DNA of 64,000 nt from Semisulcospira habei (GCA_036245525.1 BTPG01000005.1:212232399-212296398); one strand, 5' to 3'; counted from the first letter of the stretch, positions 10,676 through 22,431 are shown. Made by a program: numbers and translations. Notes: generated from the letters alone by a model not told the origin.

Positions 10676-11503
10676 AGTCGTATTAGCGTCATCGACAGTC
10701 ATGTTAGTGTCATCCACAGTCGTGTTAGTGTCATCCACAGTCGTGTTAGTGTCATCAACAGTCGTGTTAGTGTCATCCACAGTCGTGTTAGTGTCATCCA
10801 CAGTCGTGTTAGTGTCATCCACAGTCGTGTTATTTTCATCCACAGTCGTGTTAGTGTCATCCACAGTCGTGTTAGTGTCATCCACAGTCGTGTTAGTGTC
10901 ATCCACAGTCGTGTTATTTTCATCCACAGTCGTGTTAGTGTCATCCACAGTCGTGTTAGTGTCATCCACAGTCGTGTTAGTGTCATCCACAGTCGTGTTA
11001 GTGTCATCCACAGTCGTGTTAGTGTCATCAACAGTCGTGTTAGTGTCATCCACAGTCGTGTTAGTGTCATCCACAGTCGTGTTAGTGTCATCCACAGTCG
11101 TGTTATTTTCATCCACAGTCGTGTTAGTGTCATCCACAGTCGTGTTAGTGTCATCCACATTCATCCACAGTCGTGTTAGTGTCATCCACAGTCGTGTTAG
11201 TGTCATCCACAGTCGTGTTGGTGTCATCCACAGTTGTGTTAGTGTCATCCACAGTCGTGTTAGTGTCATCCACAGTCGTGTTATTTTCATCCACAGTCGT
11301 GTTAGTGTCATCCACAGTCGTGTTAGTGTCATCCACAGTCGTGTTATTTTCATCCACAGTCGTGTTAGTGTCATCCACAGTCGTGTTAGTGTCATCCACA
11401 GTCGTGTTATTTTCATCCACAGTCGTGTTAGTGTCATCCACAGTCGTGTTAGTGTCATCCACAGTCGTGTTGGTGTCATCCACAGTTGTGTTAGTGTCAT
11501 CAG
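10676..11503. repeat. 21-bp minisatellite, about 39 units
   Basis: The unit is GTGTCATCCACAGTCGTGTTA with common variants TTATTTTCATCC and GTCATCAACAG. The TTATTTT variant recurs every 63 bp (three units) at 11281, 11344 and 11407, which indicates a recent three-unit higher-order expansion. A partial unit is lost at about 11152. The same motif exists as one or two units at the equivalent place in duplication copies 1 and 3, so the array grew in place in copy 2. Long open frames on both strands (for example repeats of DDTNTTV on the minus strand) follow from a unit divisible by three and are not taken as genes. Confidence 0.97.
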
Positions 11504-11699
11504 CCCGTCGCAAAATTAGGTCACGATAGCCAGGCTGTCAATGAGCAGCACATGCAACGTGCAGCATGAATTTTTTTTCGACTTAAGGTGTGCGGTCGGT
11601 CACAATTTGTTTTTCTTGCCGTCAATAAAGAGTGTGTATTCAGACTATTCAGAAAAGCATTGAGTGCTGGTGTTCTCGTCCTGTCCGTAAGAGAGAGAC

Positions 11700-12227
11700 A
11701 TGCCGCGACTTAATGCGCACGACAGAAAAAGAGAAATTGGAATGCTGGCCGCGGGTTTATCCCGTATGGAGATTGCCCGTCGGTTACATTGTCATCACAC
11801 CACCATTATGCATCTAGCAGAAAGGTTTAGAAACACTGGCGACACTGCAGATCTACCTCGTCCAGGGCAACCCAGGTTCACCACCCTTTGGCAACACAAC
11901 TACATCAGACAGCGTTATCTTCAAGACAGGTTCAGGCCAGCTACGCATACAGCACAAACACTTCTTAGCACACGTGGTCCAGTATCCCCTGAAACTGTGC
12001 GGCGCCGTCTTCGAGCGGCAGGACTGCACGCCAGACGACCTGTTGTGGGGCCGATTTTGACGCCTCGACACCGACACTGTTACGTGGTATATCGTAGTCG
12101 AAGTATGATATCACACCAGACGCACGCACGCAGGGTTCTTGTAATGAAACTTTACTCAGCTGCAACTCGTCACACGTGGCACAAGGTTGTAGACCACACA
12201 TTGCATTCACAAATGCACCAACACTGA
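11700..12227 (+). pseudogene. Tc1-like transposase remnant, DNA-binding half only
   Basis: The first ~120 residues read as the bipartite helix-turn-helix region of Tc1/mariner-type transposases. An N-terminal helix-turn-helix (MPRLNAHDRKREIGMLAAG, then SRMEIARRL, HHTTIMHLAERF) is followed by the GRPR-like linker LPRPGQPR and a second helix-turn-helix (TLLSTRGPVSPETVRRRL, then AAGLHARRPVVGPILTPRHR). The transposase would bind its inverted repeats with this half. The DDE catalytic domain that should follow is absent: after residue ~128 the frame enters unrelated sequence and stops at residue 175. No convincing terminal inverted repeats were found between 11504 and 12500, so the element limits are uncertain. 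Confidence 0.8.
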
Positions 12228-12480
12228 TACACTGTCTCTTCTACAATGCATCAACACTTTGACACATTGCGTCTCTCATACAATGTACACATACTTCCTA
12301 ACAAGGTCTTTTATACTAATACATATTTCCAGAATAATCCAGCAAATTCGCACAACACAACCAATCAGATCAGAAAACGTAACCAAAACTCATTAATATT
12401 TTTTTTAAAAAAAGAATTCACGAGAATAAACTACAAAATTCCACTACTATTTAATCGCCTTTAATACAGTGTTAAAAAAT

Positions 12481-12992
12481 GTTGTCGACACTTTGACGGT
12501 ATATATGAGGTCACTAGAAAGATCGCGACCCTGCTCGAACCTTCCAGTCTCATCGTAGAGAAACTACGCATCACAACAAAAATCGATCGCAGTTCTCCAT
12601 GCGAAAGAAAATGAATCCTACTAGAAAGGTACGTGATTCTTATCCAAAATTACTCAAACAAATATCGGATCTTTCCTATGATTAACACATCTATGCACTC
12701 AAGGAATAACACAGCCACAAATGTAACATTTCTAGAACGGAATTTCACAAAATTTCTTCTCAAATCTCAAAACACGGTTGTGGCTGTGTTAAACCACACA
12801 GAACCATAAATATTAACAATTTCGCATCGACATGAATCGAAATCGACTACTATGAAATAATCGTCTCACAGTTTCTTTAAAATGTTCTGGACAAAGAAGT
12901 GTTCCTTTAAGTTGCTCTTCTCAGGTAATTCGTTCCAAAGTTCTGCAAACCCTTGATAAACTGTAATTTAATGTCAAAGTTCTTCAAGAATA
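12481..12992. other. Stretch with no recognised gene
   Basis: About 510 bp of AT-rich intronic sequence between the Tc1-like remnant and the solo LTR. No coding, RNA or repeat signal is recognised. Confidence 0.4.
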
Positions 12993-12997
12993 CCGCC

Positions 12998-13999
12998 TGT
13001 AACGAACGCCTTTAGTACAGGTTTTCGGTCGGACGATGGTGTGACGTCATTAGCAGTTGGACCGAATGTTCTCGTGCGAATAATGTAGAGATAAGCATTG
13101 TTCACGAGCGGTAATGTAGCGGTGAGCGATGTTCACGTGTCACGTGTGGGAGTGACAGTGTGGTATCGGGAATAATTGCCAGTTAGAGATGCTATACCAG
13201 TCGAGCCGAGCGGTCGTTTTCGTTAGGGCTCTGAGGAAGAATTCTGGCTAGAGAATTCGATAGCTGTATATTGAATACAGCGGGGCCGGTACGGAGCGGA
13301 AACCCCTGGTGTAGGGCCGATGAAGCTGTCCTGAGAGCATCATGTACGTGACCGGATGCGGACATCATCAAGCCTTCATCTCTCCTTCGTCCTACCATCA
13401 CTGGTGCTACGAGTAGCAACGGTAGCGAAGTAAGCCACAGATTCGTGCTACAGGACCACCTGCAGTGTTCCGTCAGTGTAGCTGTTGTCGCCTAGCGCCG
13501 TTGATAATTTCACGCCTAGGAATGTTCTAAATCTGTGAGTAGTCATTGACTAGTAATATTCAGTTTGGGAATCTCCGTCAAGTTGTCGATGTGACATTGT
13601 GTCGACACTAGTATAGAGGAGTCGAGTGACGTCTCTCGAGAGAGACAACGACCTCTACGGTAGCGATTGAATGTGTGAGCGCCGAAGTTGTGAATAACCT
13701 ATATGCCACTTGTTAGTTATTTGTGTAGATTGGTTTATATGATGTGAATTGTGTGGTTTAATGTATGTTATGAGTGTATGAGAATTAGTTAAACAGAGGG
13801 CAAAGAGAGATAACTGTGTGGCCTTTGTCCTTGTTTGTAAGCGTGTGTGGTGGTGGATGAAAGAGTCTAGTAAACAGAGATAGAACACCCACCTTTATAC
13901 TGTTGGTCAGAAAGCCCACGCACACACTCATTCCATTTGAATAAACGTTTATATTTGTAACAATTTAATTCAGTACAACACGAAAAAACCTTCGTTACA
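12998..13999. mobile_element. Solo LTR, family 1, with 5-bp target duplication CCGCC
   Basis: This 1,002-bp segment begins TGTAACGAA and ends TTCGTTACA, a 9-bp terminal inverted repeat of the TG...CA type found at LTR ends. It is flanked on both sides by CCGCC (12993-12997 and 14000-14004), the 5-bp target-site duplication expected of an LTR retrotransposon integrase. An AATAAA at about 13940 fits an LTR polyadenylation signal. No internal domain follows, so the copy is a solo LTR left by LTR-LTR recombination. It shares no obvious sequence with the LTR family at 30321, 37479 and 54859 beyond the ends. Confidence 0.85.
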
Positions 14000-14004
14000 C
14001 CGCC

Positions 14005-14469
14005 AAAACACGAGATGGGTACAGTTCAGATAGTTCAAGGGTTCATGGTCCAGGGTAGAATACTGTCCGCTTATTGAGCGTATGAAAGTTCAATGATACC
14101 CAATTGTATTTATCTATACTAAAGGTCAAAACTTAAGGGCCACCCCACTTTTTGTGTCATTGTTTATCGTCGCAAGTACGCTAATAAAATACAATGTTGT
14201 TTCGATCCAAATGGGTTAAACGTTGACCTTAGACAGTCCACTGTATAGGGAACAATATAGAACAATTCATCAATTTCCACGAACGTGCCAAATGCACGTG
14301 AAACATCGTCAGTTTTTGTGAAACGCTGTGCGATATTGGCAAGCGTACCAAAGGCAGGCAGGTGGAAAAACTCGGTAAAGCACGTGCTAAAGGGGTCAGT
14401 CGTGAACACTGAGCACTTCTGTTTAGCTACAAATACCGGTACAGTAGGTCCATAACAACCTCACCCCAA
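14005..14469. other. Short unannotated stretch with a TIR-like 20-mer
   Basis: There is no gene. Positions 14124-14143 (GGTCAAAACTTAAGGGCCAC) are repeated exactly, in reverse complement, at 35448-35467. The motif looks like the terminal repeat of a Tc1/mariner-type element, but no paired end or transposase is found next to either copy. Confidence 0.35.
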
Positions 14470-14489
14470 ACACTGTACACAGTGAAATA

Positions 14490-15503
14490 CTCTCATTCGC
14501 TCACTCCGACCACAGAGCAGTGCTTACAACAATGTCCTTACAAGATTACCAAAGGGGACAATCGTACTGGAAATTTAATAACAGTCTTCTTAAAGACAAA
14601 GCGTATGTTAGCGTCATTAACAAAATTATCGAAGAATACTCTCGCAATCAAACGGAGCTCAGCCCGCACACCAAATGGGAACTATGCAAAGTCAGAATCA
14701 GAGAACAGTCTATAGCCTATTCGAAACACAAGCGGCAGAAACAAAAAGACAATATCAAAATCATGCAAGCTAAATTGCAACTCCTAGAAAACGAACTCGT
14801 TGAGCAAGCGGACAATGAAAGACTCATATCATAAATAATAAGGATAAAAACAGATCTAGAAATAAACGCCCTTGCGGAAGCTCGCGGGGCACAAATAAGA
14901 TCAAGAATAAAGTTCATTGAAGAGGGCGAGAGGGTCACTTTCTTGGCCTAGAAAAAGCAAATGGTTCGAAAAACAATATCTGCTCTCAAAACCGAAGACG
15001 GAAAATTGCTGACAAAACAACAGGACGTGTTGAAAGAACAAGTGAACTTCTATAATAAACTATACAACAACGACCTTAGTCTTTCAAACGAAAATGACAC
15101 GTACTTGTCCGATTTTATTGGCCCTCACTCCACTCTGCCCACATTAAAGGAGTTTTACAAAAATAACTGCGAAGATGCCATGACGGAAAACGAAATAGCT
15201 GAAGCCCTCAAATCCATAAAAAACGGCTCGGCGCCGGGATGTGATGGACTCACAACGGAATTTTACAAATGTTGTTGGCCAAAAATAAAACACATGATTA
15301 TGGATTCCTATTGTTACTCCTTCGAAAGTGGGAACCTATCACATACCCAAAAGAAAGGAATTATAACACTTCTACATAAAGGCAAAATCCTCCCACGGGA
15401 TAACCTGTCAAACTGGCGACCAATCTCTCTCCTAAACACTGACTATAAACTACTCGCAAAAATGCTAGCAAGAAGGCTTGGTACAGTTATACACAAGCTT
15501 ATA
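14490..15503 (+). pseudogene. Tx1/L1-like ORF2, 5' part (RT fingers)
   Basis: The first frame (about 14490-14834) gives the tail of the endonuclease and the connector with YWKFNNSLL, WELCKVRIREQSIAYSKHKR and a basic/coiled stretch. After a frame change at about 14834-14960 it continues as KANGSKKTIS-like text, the RT N-terminal region (KSIKNGSAPGCDGLTTEFYK) and the finger motif NWRPISLLNTDYKLLAKMLA. The frame runs into the transposon TIR at 15504. Frameshifts and a stop near 14835 make it non-functional. Confidence 0.8.
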
Positions 15504-15909
15504 TGTGACCCTCTCTCACGAAACCAGTCTTAACTCGCAGCGAGCCGATCCGAGCTACACGCAGTAATGTGTGGTGGGGGTCAATCTGGGTCTTTTTCAC
15601 TTTTTTGCAGAAATGTATTCTACATACACCGAAGTATCGTGTGGTTAAAATCTATATCATGAAAAATGTCATTAGATAGGTTAAAAATTATTTTAAAAGA
15701 CTGAGCTTGGCCCCAATTATGCTTTTGTTTTGTGCAAAATGACCCATTTTTAACATAACAGAACACGTTGCATCCCCTACAGAACCCCATCATGTTATAT
15801 ACTGTTGAAACGGCCTTTGTGTGTACTTTCCCGCCGTACACATGCCGTCTATTAATATATCGCCTGAATCTCCCAAATAAGGAAAAAAGGGCGTACACAA
15901 ATGTTCAAT

Positions 15910-15985
15910 TTTGACCAATCAGAGAATAGAACTCTGAACGGCATGGCAACGATGACGTTACACGCAATCCCATTGGCTGAGACAA
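15910..15985 (+). promoter_or_regulatory. Possible promoter with paired CCAAT boxes inside the DNA transposon
   Basis: GACCAATCAG (about 15914) and the inverted form CCCATTGGCTG (about 15969) lie 55 bp apart and roughly 65-120 bp upstream of the first ATG (16039), in the order expected for a transposon promoter. No TATA box is obvious. This is inference from motif spacing only. Confidence 0.35.
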
Positions 15986-16058
15986 GACTAAGGGAAGGAA
16001 CTGTGTCCTCTTCTCGTGTTTACAACCTCACGCGAAAAATGGAAGCCAGAATGTACTT

Positions 16059-16280
16059 ATGAATCTACTAAACTATTGTAAATCAGGCAATTTACCGCCT
16101 GCAGATCAGGAAGAATTGAGCTACTTGATCACTGATTATTTCGTCACCGATTCTCATCATGACGATAGCTTTTCAGACAACGATTTTGAGTCTGAACCGG
16201 CCGATCGAGACATGAGCGAACATGGAATTGAACGGCTGCATCACACAGTCTTCAACTCTCAATTCAACACATGGATCGAG
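16059..16280 (+). CDS. Possible first exon of the DNA transposon's protein
   Basis: An acidic, serine-rich frame (NYCKSGNLPPADQEELSYL, then DYFVTDSHHDDSFSDNDFES) ends at ATCGAG|GTATGT, a good splice donor, and a (GT)n tract follows at once. Upstream, the ATG at 16039 (MEARMYL) is followed by a stop, so the original start may have been lost by a frameshift. Candidate next exons begin after TTTTTTTTGCCGCAG (about 16595) and TTCTGTTTTCAG (about 16747). The latter reads ISQDMLTRLTKHYQAEGL, then stops. I do not recognise the family. It may be a decayed transposase accessory protein. Confidence 0.3.
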
Positions 16281-16316
16281 GTATGTGCATCATTTCTGAA
16301 TGCAGATGTATGCTCA

Positions 16317-16320
<4 letters not shown>

Positions 16321-16390
<70 letters not shown>

Positions 16391-16394
16391 CGTG

Positions 16395-16464
<70 letters not shown>
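16321..16464. repeat. (GT)n microsatellite
   Basis: About 144 bp of TG dinucleotides with one GCGTGCGTGCGTTT interruption near 16386. It lies in the putative intron of the DNA transposon. Confidence 0.99.
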
Positions 16465-16465
<1 letters not shown>

Positions 16466-18278
16466 ACCAATTGTCTTCCTACTATTGTATACCTATTTTA
16501 GACAACTCATCGCAAAGGTCAAGGTTCACTGTGGTTTCACATCTGTGTGAAAACTGATTCAATTTTGAGACAACATGGATTTTTTTTTGCCGCAGAAGGC
16601 ATCCCTTTACATATAGTCAGACGTGGGTATGTATAATACCTTATTTTAAGCACTAAACATAATCATGCACATTCATTTGTTGTGTCTAGTGAGCAATGAC
16701 AGTTTATTTTCATTGACTTCATTATTGTTTTTGTTTCTGTTTTCAGTATCAGCCAAGACATGCTGACACGCCTCACAAAGCATTACCAGGCAGAGGGACT
16801 GATGCCAACATGACAAAAGGCTGTTGGGCAAAAGAACAACACCCTCAGCCTGATGATCCACGACACAGCCCGCATGGTGCGCTTCATAAAATACAACTGT
16901 GCATAGGACAATGAGAAGCTTGAATGGGATCAAGTCTGTTGGACGCTTCAGGTTCAGTCGCCAGCATCCTGTAAAGGTGTTTTACTAGATGACCATCATT
17001 AACGCTAAAGAGGAGAAGGTACTGGCTGTTCCTGGCCATGTTGTTCAACTTACCCGCATGCAGCCATCATACAAGCTCCAGGACTTTCCAGAGACATACA
17101 GCAGTAACTGTTTCAAAACATTCAAGACTACGCCCGAGACATTGTGTGCCTTCCTCCCTCGCGGCTTATTTCCAGTGTGCAAAGACTACTGTGTCTGGTT
17201 ACTGTGCTTGTGTGGTTACTGTGCTTGTGTGGTGTAGTGTGCTTTGCTTGAGTGGATAATTGGATACTGAAGGGGATGTATTTGGTGAAGTGGTATGCTG
17301 CCTGCAATACGTGAGGACTTTCCTTTTTACATTTCTTCTGCAAACTGTAAGTAAAGATTGTGTTGTTGTTTTTTAAAGTTGTTGCAGGATTACTAATTTA
17401 TATTGGAAATACTAATAATCAGTTTGTAGATTTGACTTTTTAGCTTTTGTGACTTTATTTTGCAGGGTAGTAGTAGTAAATAGCATTTATTTCAGTCTAG
17501 GACAACAGGCAGCGGACTGTGACTTCTGTTTTGCATGCTTTAAGGATAATTTCTGTCTAGTGTCCTTTTCAGTTTGAATCAGTCATAAGTGGGTATAAAT
17601 GACAAACAATGAAATAAAGTGATTGGCAAATTCATAAATTGGATGTAAATTGTATTCAGTCTTTGTAATGATGGTTTTTATTTTGCCTTGGTAATGGTGG
17701 TTTTCACGTTCCTTGAACGTGTCCGCAATCTAATTTTAGATAACATTTGCCACTAAATAAGAGTGCTACAGAGCATTTTCATACATGTTCTGCCTAAATA
17801 TATTATAGCAATATACTTTTATGCTAAAACATAATTGAAATTATTTATGCCTTGAGTTTGATAGCAAAATATAAAAATGCATTTTTCCCCCAAATCTGTC
17901 ATGTTTACATCAAGTATGGCACTTTTGGGGGCTATTTATCACAAGATCCTGACCAGCTAGCAACTTAATGTGAGGTTTTACACATAGTGATGGACTTACT
18001 GAACCACCATGTAAAATATCAGGTTGATTGGTTGACTTTGAACCCCCGTTGCTAAGGTAGGTGTGCAAGACATGCACACGGAAACTTTGCAGGCTGTTTT
18101 CTCAAAATGGCCACCGGTGCATTTAACAACTTTAAACCCTAATAACTTCTACAATTTTTGCACTACAGCATTCATTCATATATCAAATTAATCAGCAAGC
18201 TCTGTACATTTCAGAAATGTATGTATCTCAAAACACCCAAAATGCAAGTTAAGACTGATTTCGTGAGATAGGGTCACA

Positions 18279-20290
18279 TATCTGAGGACCAGTGCGGCTT
18301 TGTAAAAGGCAGAAACGTTGTAACAATCCTAAGAACAATCGATGAAACAGTCAACTATCTAAGTGAGGAAAAGATCCAAGGAATCTTGGTCGGAATTGAC
18401 TTTACAAAGCTTTTGACACAATCTCCCAAAGAATCATAGAGGACATCCTCAAACTGTATGGCTTCGGCCTCAACTTTCAACAGTGGATAAGCACTCTCAT
18501 GGAGCAAACAGAAAGCTCCATAAACCATTATGGATGGATCTCCGAACCCTTCAAAACAGAGCGAGGAATATGACAAGGATGTCCACTGTCCCCGCTGCTG
18601 TTCATCTTAGCAGTAGAAGTGCTTGCAATAAAGATCAGAGATAGTAACGTAAACGGGATAGCGATCAAGAGAAACCACAATGTAGAGCTGATACTAAAAA
18701 TCCAACAGTTTGCAGGCGACACTACACTCTTTCTTTAAGACGGTACTGACCTGGACAAGGTAATCTAGATATTTGATAACTTTGCAAAGATATCTGGCCT
18801 AAAAATGAACAAGGAAAAGACAGAAGCAATGTGGCTAGGAAAAGACAAAAACAACGAACATTCTCCCTACGGCATTAAATGGGTAAAACAAATGAAAATT
18901 CTTGGCACTTACTTTAACAGCAATGTGAGACCACAAGAAATTGAAGACAACTGGTCGAAAAAAATCGAAAAAATGAAAAAGGCAATAAAGGAATGGTCAA
19001 GACGAAATTTAAGTATACAAGGTAAAATTGTTGTAGCTAAAACCTGTATTATCTCTCATTTTGTGTACATCATGCAAGGCATCGGCCTCCCGGAGGACAT
19101 TTGGGCTGCAATTAATCGAGAACTATTCACTTTCATCTGGAAAAAAGAAATATAATAATAATAAAGTCAAAAGTAAGATACTTACCCAAGGTACCGACCT
19201 CGGAGGTCTCAAGATGATAGATATGAAAACACTCCAAGAAGCTCTGTACCTCACATGGGTCCCCAAACTCATAAAAGGGGACACAAGCAGCGCATTGAAT
19301 GCATACCCAGGACACATCTTTTCAAAACTATCTAACGACCTGGACATATTGGCAACTCTCTCAAACCCAACGGACGTCACTGGACTCTCCCGAAACATAG
19401 GAAACTTTTGGGAAAAAAAACGTCCTCCGTGCCTGGATAAACTTGAGAGCTAAATTTGATGAGAACGAGACAAGAGAACTTTACCTAAACTCCGCTATAT
19501 GGAATAACTCAAACCTACAATTTAAACGCAAAAGCCTGTACATGAAAGATTGGATTGCAAAAGGATTACACAAGCTCAATGATATACTCAGCGACAGATT
19601 CGAAATAATCGCATTTGGCGATCTAGAGGCGCTGGTAGGTCCGGCCCAACATAGAATACTAGAATACAACGCAATGCGTTCTGCAATTCAGCAGGCCTTT
19701 GCAAGCAACCGAATTAAACTCTTTGACCACCCAGAACAAAACCCCTCACGCATGACACTAAATGGCATCACAGAAGACACTCTCACCGCAAAACACTTTC
19801 AAAGATTGCTCACGGAAGAAACACAACCATGCACGGTAAACTTTTGGAACAGAAAGTTACATGTATCTATCAACAAGCATCACTGGGAGGCTGTAATCAA
19901 CGCCACCCGAGAAACCAGACTAAGGGTTCTTCATTTGGAAGATCCTTCACAACATCTTCCCCACAAACAAACTCCTAAAAAAGATGGGGATTGCAAACTC
20001 GGACAAATGTTACGCATGCCGTTTAGACCAAACAGACTTTATAGAGCATTTTTTCTTTGCCTGTCCCAAAACCAAACCCTTATGGCAAATGGTCGAAAAA
20101 GAAATCAACGTGCGAACCCAACAGCATCTCAAAATAACTGAAAACATAGCCCCCTTGGGAATCCACGAACGAAATGTCGACCAACAAAACAAGAACCTAA
20201 TAAATCATCTCATTATCCTAGCAAAGATGTGTATAAGCAAATTTAGATACGGCGACGCCGCTAATATTTGTATGATATTTGAAAATGAGC
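18279..20290 (+). pseudogene. Tx1/L1-like ORF2, RT palm to C-terminus, multiply broken
   Basis: It resumes with DQCGFVKGRN and the palm block GIDFTK, where two bases are lost, followed by DTISQRI. A TGA interrupts the block before QGCPLSPLLF, and the catalytic FADD reads FAGD, so the active-site aspartate is replaced. Two further stops follow (near 18739 and 18769). Downstream frames (18805-19155, 19061-19453, 19443-20141, 19984-20290) carry the thumb (MKILGTYFNSNV, IKEWSRRNLSIQGKIVVAKT) and the C-terminal Cys/His region (CYACRLDQTDFIEHFFFACP). The damage shows an old insertion, older than the DNA transposon inside it. Confidence 0.82.
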
Positions 20291-20345
20291 CTGATGCGAA
20301 GAAACCATTTGATGCCACATTTATAACTGTGAGAGCGCACGCACA

Positions 20346-20472
<127 letters not shown>

Positions 20473-20690
20473 CCCCGTTCACATTGTTAGTAATCATAAT
20501 TGGTGCCCTCCATTTTGCCTTATCCATCTCTTTTTGCACGACTTATTATATTATGTGCACTTTCATGTTATCTTAGTAGCTTTGTACCTTTAGCAGATTT
20601 GTACCTTTGTAGTTTAGCAACGGCAAGCGTGAAAAATGGCACATGTGCTAACTGCTTCTTCCGTTCAGAAATTAAGTTTCATTTCATTTC
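20473..20690 (+). mobile_element. 3'-end-only CR1-like LINE fragment
   Basis: This holds only the terminal ~200 bp of a LINE. It carries the family 3' signature GCAACGGCAAG, then GTGAAAAATGGCACATGTGC, and TTCCGTTCAGA before the tail. The same terminus ends the LINE at 28260-28480, and in related form those at 22600-22676, 39108-39190 (-) and 41910-41985 (-). No coding sequence remains. The 5' limit is approximate. Confidence 0.75.
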
Positions 20691-20715
20691 ATTTCATTTC
20701 ATTTCATTTCATTTC

Positions 20716-20766
<51 letters not shown>

Positions 20767-20783
20767 GCTCTCTCTCTCTCTCT
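20679..20783. repeat. (TTTCA)n then (TC)n
   Basis: Eight to nine TTTCA units form the LINE tail and run into a TC tract of about 60 bp with an AGGC interruption at about 20765. The next LINE begins immediately after it. Confidence 0.97.
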
Positions 20784-20784
20784 T

Positions 20785-21561
20785 ACCATTAATGCACGGC
20801 TACAGCAGAGTCTGCAAGAAGTTTTAGAGTGGTGTGAGACCAACGTTATGGCACTTAACCCAGTCAAAACAAAAGACATGGTAATTGCTACACGCCAGAA
20901 GCATCAACTTAAACCGCTTTCTCTCAGCTTGTCTCTTAATGACAATGTCATAGAACAGGTCGCGCAGCATAAATTGCTGGGAGTGATTATAGACGATCAA
21001 ATGAAGTGGCAGCCCCACATAAACACCGTCTGTAAACGTGTCTCTAAGAATCTGTACATGCTGTCTAAGCTTAAACTTATCACTGACGTTGCCACTCGTA
21101 CGATATTCTACAACGCTCATATCAAATCTCACATCGACTATGCATCAACAGTGTGGGATGGTTCAAGCGAAGTGCATTTGAAGAGGCTAAACTCCCTACA
21201 TCGGAGAGCTGCCAAATTAATACTTCCGGCTCCCCATCTCTCAACTGATAAAAAACTCTTGTCACTGGACATGCTCCCCCTAAAGCAACACGTTCTTTTT
21301 AACAAGGATATCTTCATGTTTAAGTTGCACAAACAGTCATGTCCGGCGTACCTTAACACTTTCTTTTCGGAACGTGTGTCTGACGTCTCTAGATTTGGCC
21401 CACAATATCGAGCGCCCCGCCCGCGTATTGACATCTTTAAATCAAGCCTGTCTTCTGCAGGAAGCTCATTATGGAATTCTTTGCCACTTAACATAAGATG
21501 TGCGCAGACGCTGTCGTCCTTCAGGATTAGCCTCTTCAAGCACCTCAAATCATGTTTATAA
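20785..21561 (+). pseudogene. CR1-like RT, C-terminal third
   Basis: An open frame of about 258 codons corresponds to the region downstream of the FADD box: ARLQQSLQEVLEWCETNVMA, TRQKHQLKPLSLSLSLNDN, HKLLGVIIDDQMKWQPHIN, HIDYASTVWDGSSEVHLKRL, and the C-terminal block RAPRPRIDIFKSSLSSAGSS. It is undamaged to its stop, but the catalytic motifs and endonuclease are missing through 5' truncation. Upstream in-frame codons come from the microsatellite and do not belong to it. Confidence 0.85.
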
Positions 21562-22130
21562 GGCATCGTTGGTCATGTCGGTGCCTCTAGGGCATCGAAT
21601 GGCTCAAGTTATCAGCTTTGAGATCAGTCTTCTGACTGCATTTATCGCTGTATACTGCCTTAGGCGAGTGGTAACATTTTGTTTGTACGTGTGTGCACGT
21701 GTTTGCGTGGTTGCGTGAGTGCGAGCGTATGTGCGTGCGTGTAAATCGTGCACCTGCTTTATTTTATGTATGCTATATTTAGTCATTTGCTTAGATTAAT
21801 GCTTATAATAGCTGACTTCAGGCACGTACCTCACCTGCTGTCGCACTCGATTTACTATTGCTGATCAGCGAAGTCGAGGGAGACAAAACAGTTTCGCAGG
21901 CACTAGTTATCAAGGGGAGAGGGAAGGGGGTAGAATGTGGGGACGTCGATAGAAAGTTGTGTTAAAAATTTTAAAAATTGATGATTTTTGTTGTTTTTGT
22001 TACTGTTGTTATTTGTTTTGTCTGGTCTTTTAAAAAATTTTTTGTTCCTTTGTTTATTATGTGCATTTTGATTTCATGCCTTTTTTAACTTTGGGTGTTT
22101 CGATGCTCCTTGCGTGCATTTTTTTTTTAA

Positions 22131-22180
22131 TTCACACCTGTGTGTGTGTGTGTGTGTTTGTGTGTGTGGGTGTGTGTGTT

Positions 22181-22250
<70 letters not shown>

Positions 22251-22275
22251 TGTGTGTGTGTGTTTGTGTGTGTGG

Positions 22276-22307
<32 letters not shown>

Positions 22308-22431
22308 TTGTGTGTGTGTGGGTGTGTGTGTGTGTGTTTGTGTGTGTGGGTGTGTGTGTGTGTGTGTGTTGTTGTGTGTGTGTGTGTGTGTTGCAGCATG
22401 TTCGTGTGTGTCTGGATGTGTGTGGTGTAGA

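Larger units (their letters stand above)
15504..18278. mobile_element. TIR DNA transposon with TA target duplication
   Basis: The left end TGTGACCCTCTCTCACGAAA (15504-15523) matches the reverse complement of the right end (18259-18278) with one mismatch. The similarity continues for about 37 bp (through CAGTCTTAACT). Both flanks carry TA, and removing the element with one TA restores an uninterrupted LINE reading frame across the junction, which independently confirms the borders. No intact transposase is present. The interior holds a CCAAT-box region, one possible exon, a (GT)n intron-like tract and another diverged coding fragment near 16747-16905. The superfamily is unassigned: the TA duplication alone does not decide it. 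Confidence 0.88.
14470..20345 (+). mobile_element. Tx1/L1-like LINE, split by a DNA transposon, ending at (TC)n
   Basis: Coding remains run from the end of the endonuclease domain (SDHRAVL, about 14500) through the RT and C-terminal region to about 20290. They are interrupted at 15504-18278 by a TIR transposon. The 3' end runs directly into a (TC)n tract at about 20352. Some Tx1-clade LINEs are known to insert into microsatellites including TC repeats, and this copy fits that habit. Its 5' end is truncated, with the 5' UTR, ORF1 and most of the endonuclease missing. Confidence 0.82.

Noticed and set aside
10699..11519. Long open frames (DDTNTTV repeats on minus, VLVSSTV repeats on plus) in the 21-bp array
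   Set aside because: They arise from a 21-bp unit in intron; the seed in the other duplication copies is non-coding.
15620..15898. 92-codon minus-strand frame inside the TIR transposon
   Set aside because: No recognisable domain, AT-rich composition and no splice or promoter context; it could be chance.
16264..16557. Cys/Val and Thr/His repeat proteins over the (GT)n tracts, also at 22061-22545, 42050-42313 and 46163-46414
   Set aside because: Pure microsatellite translation.
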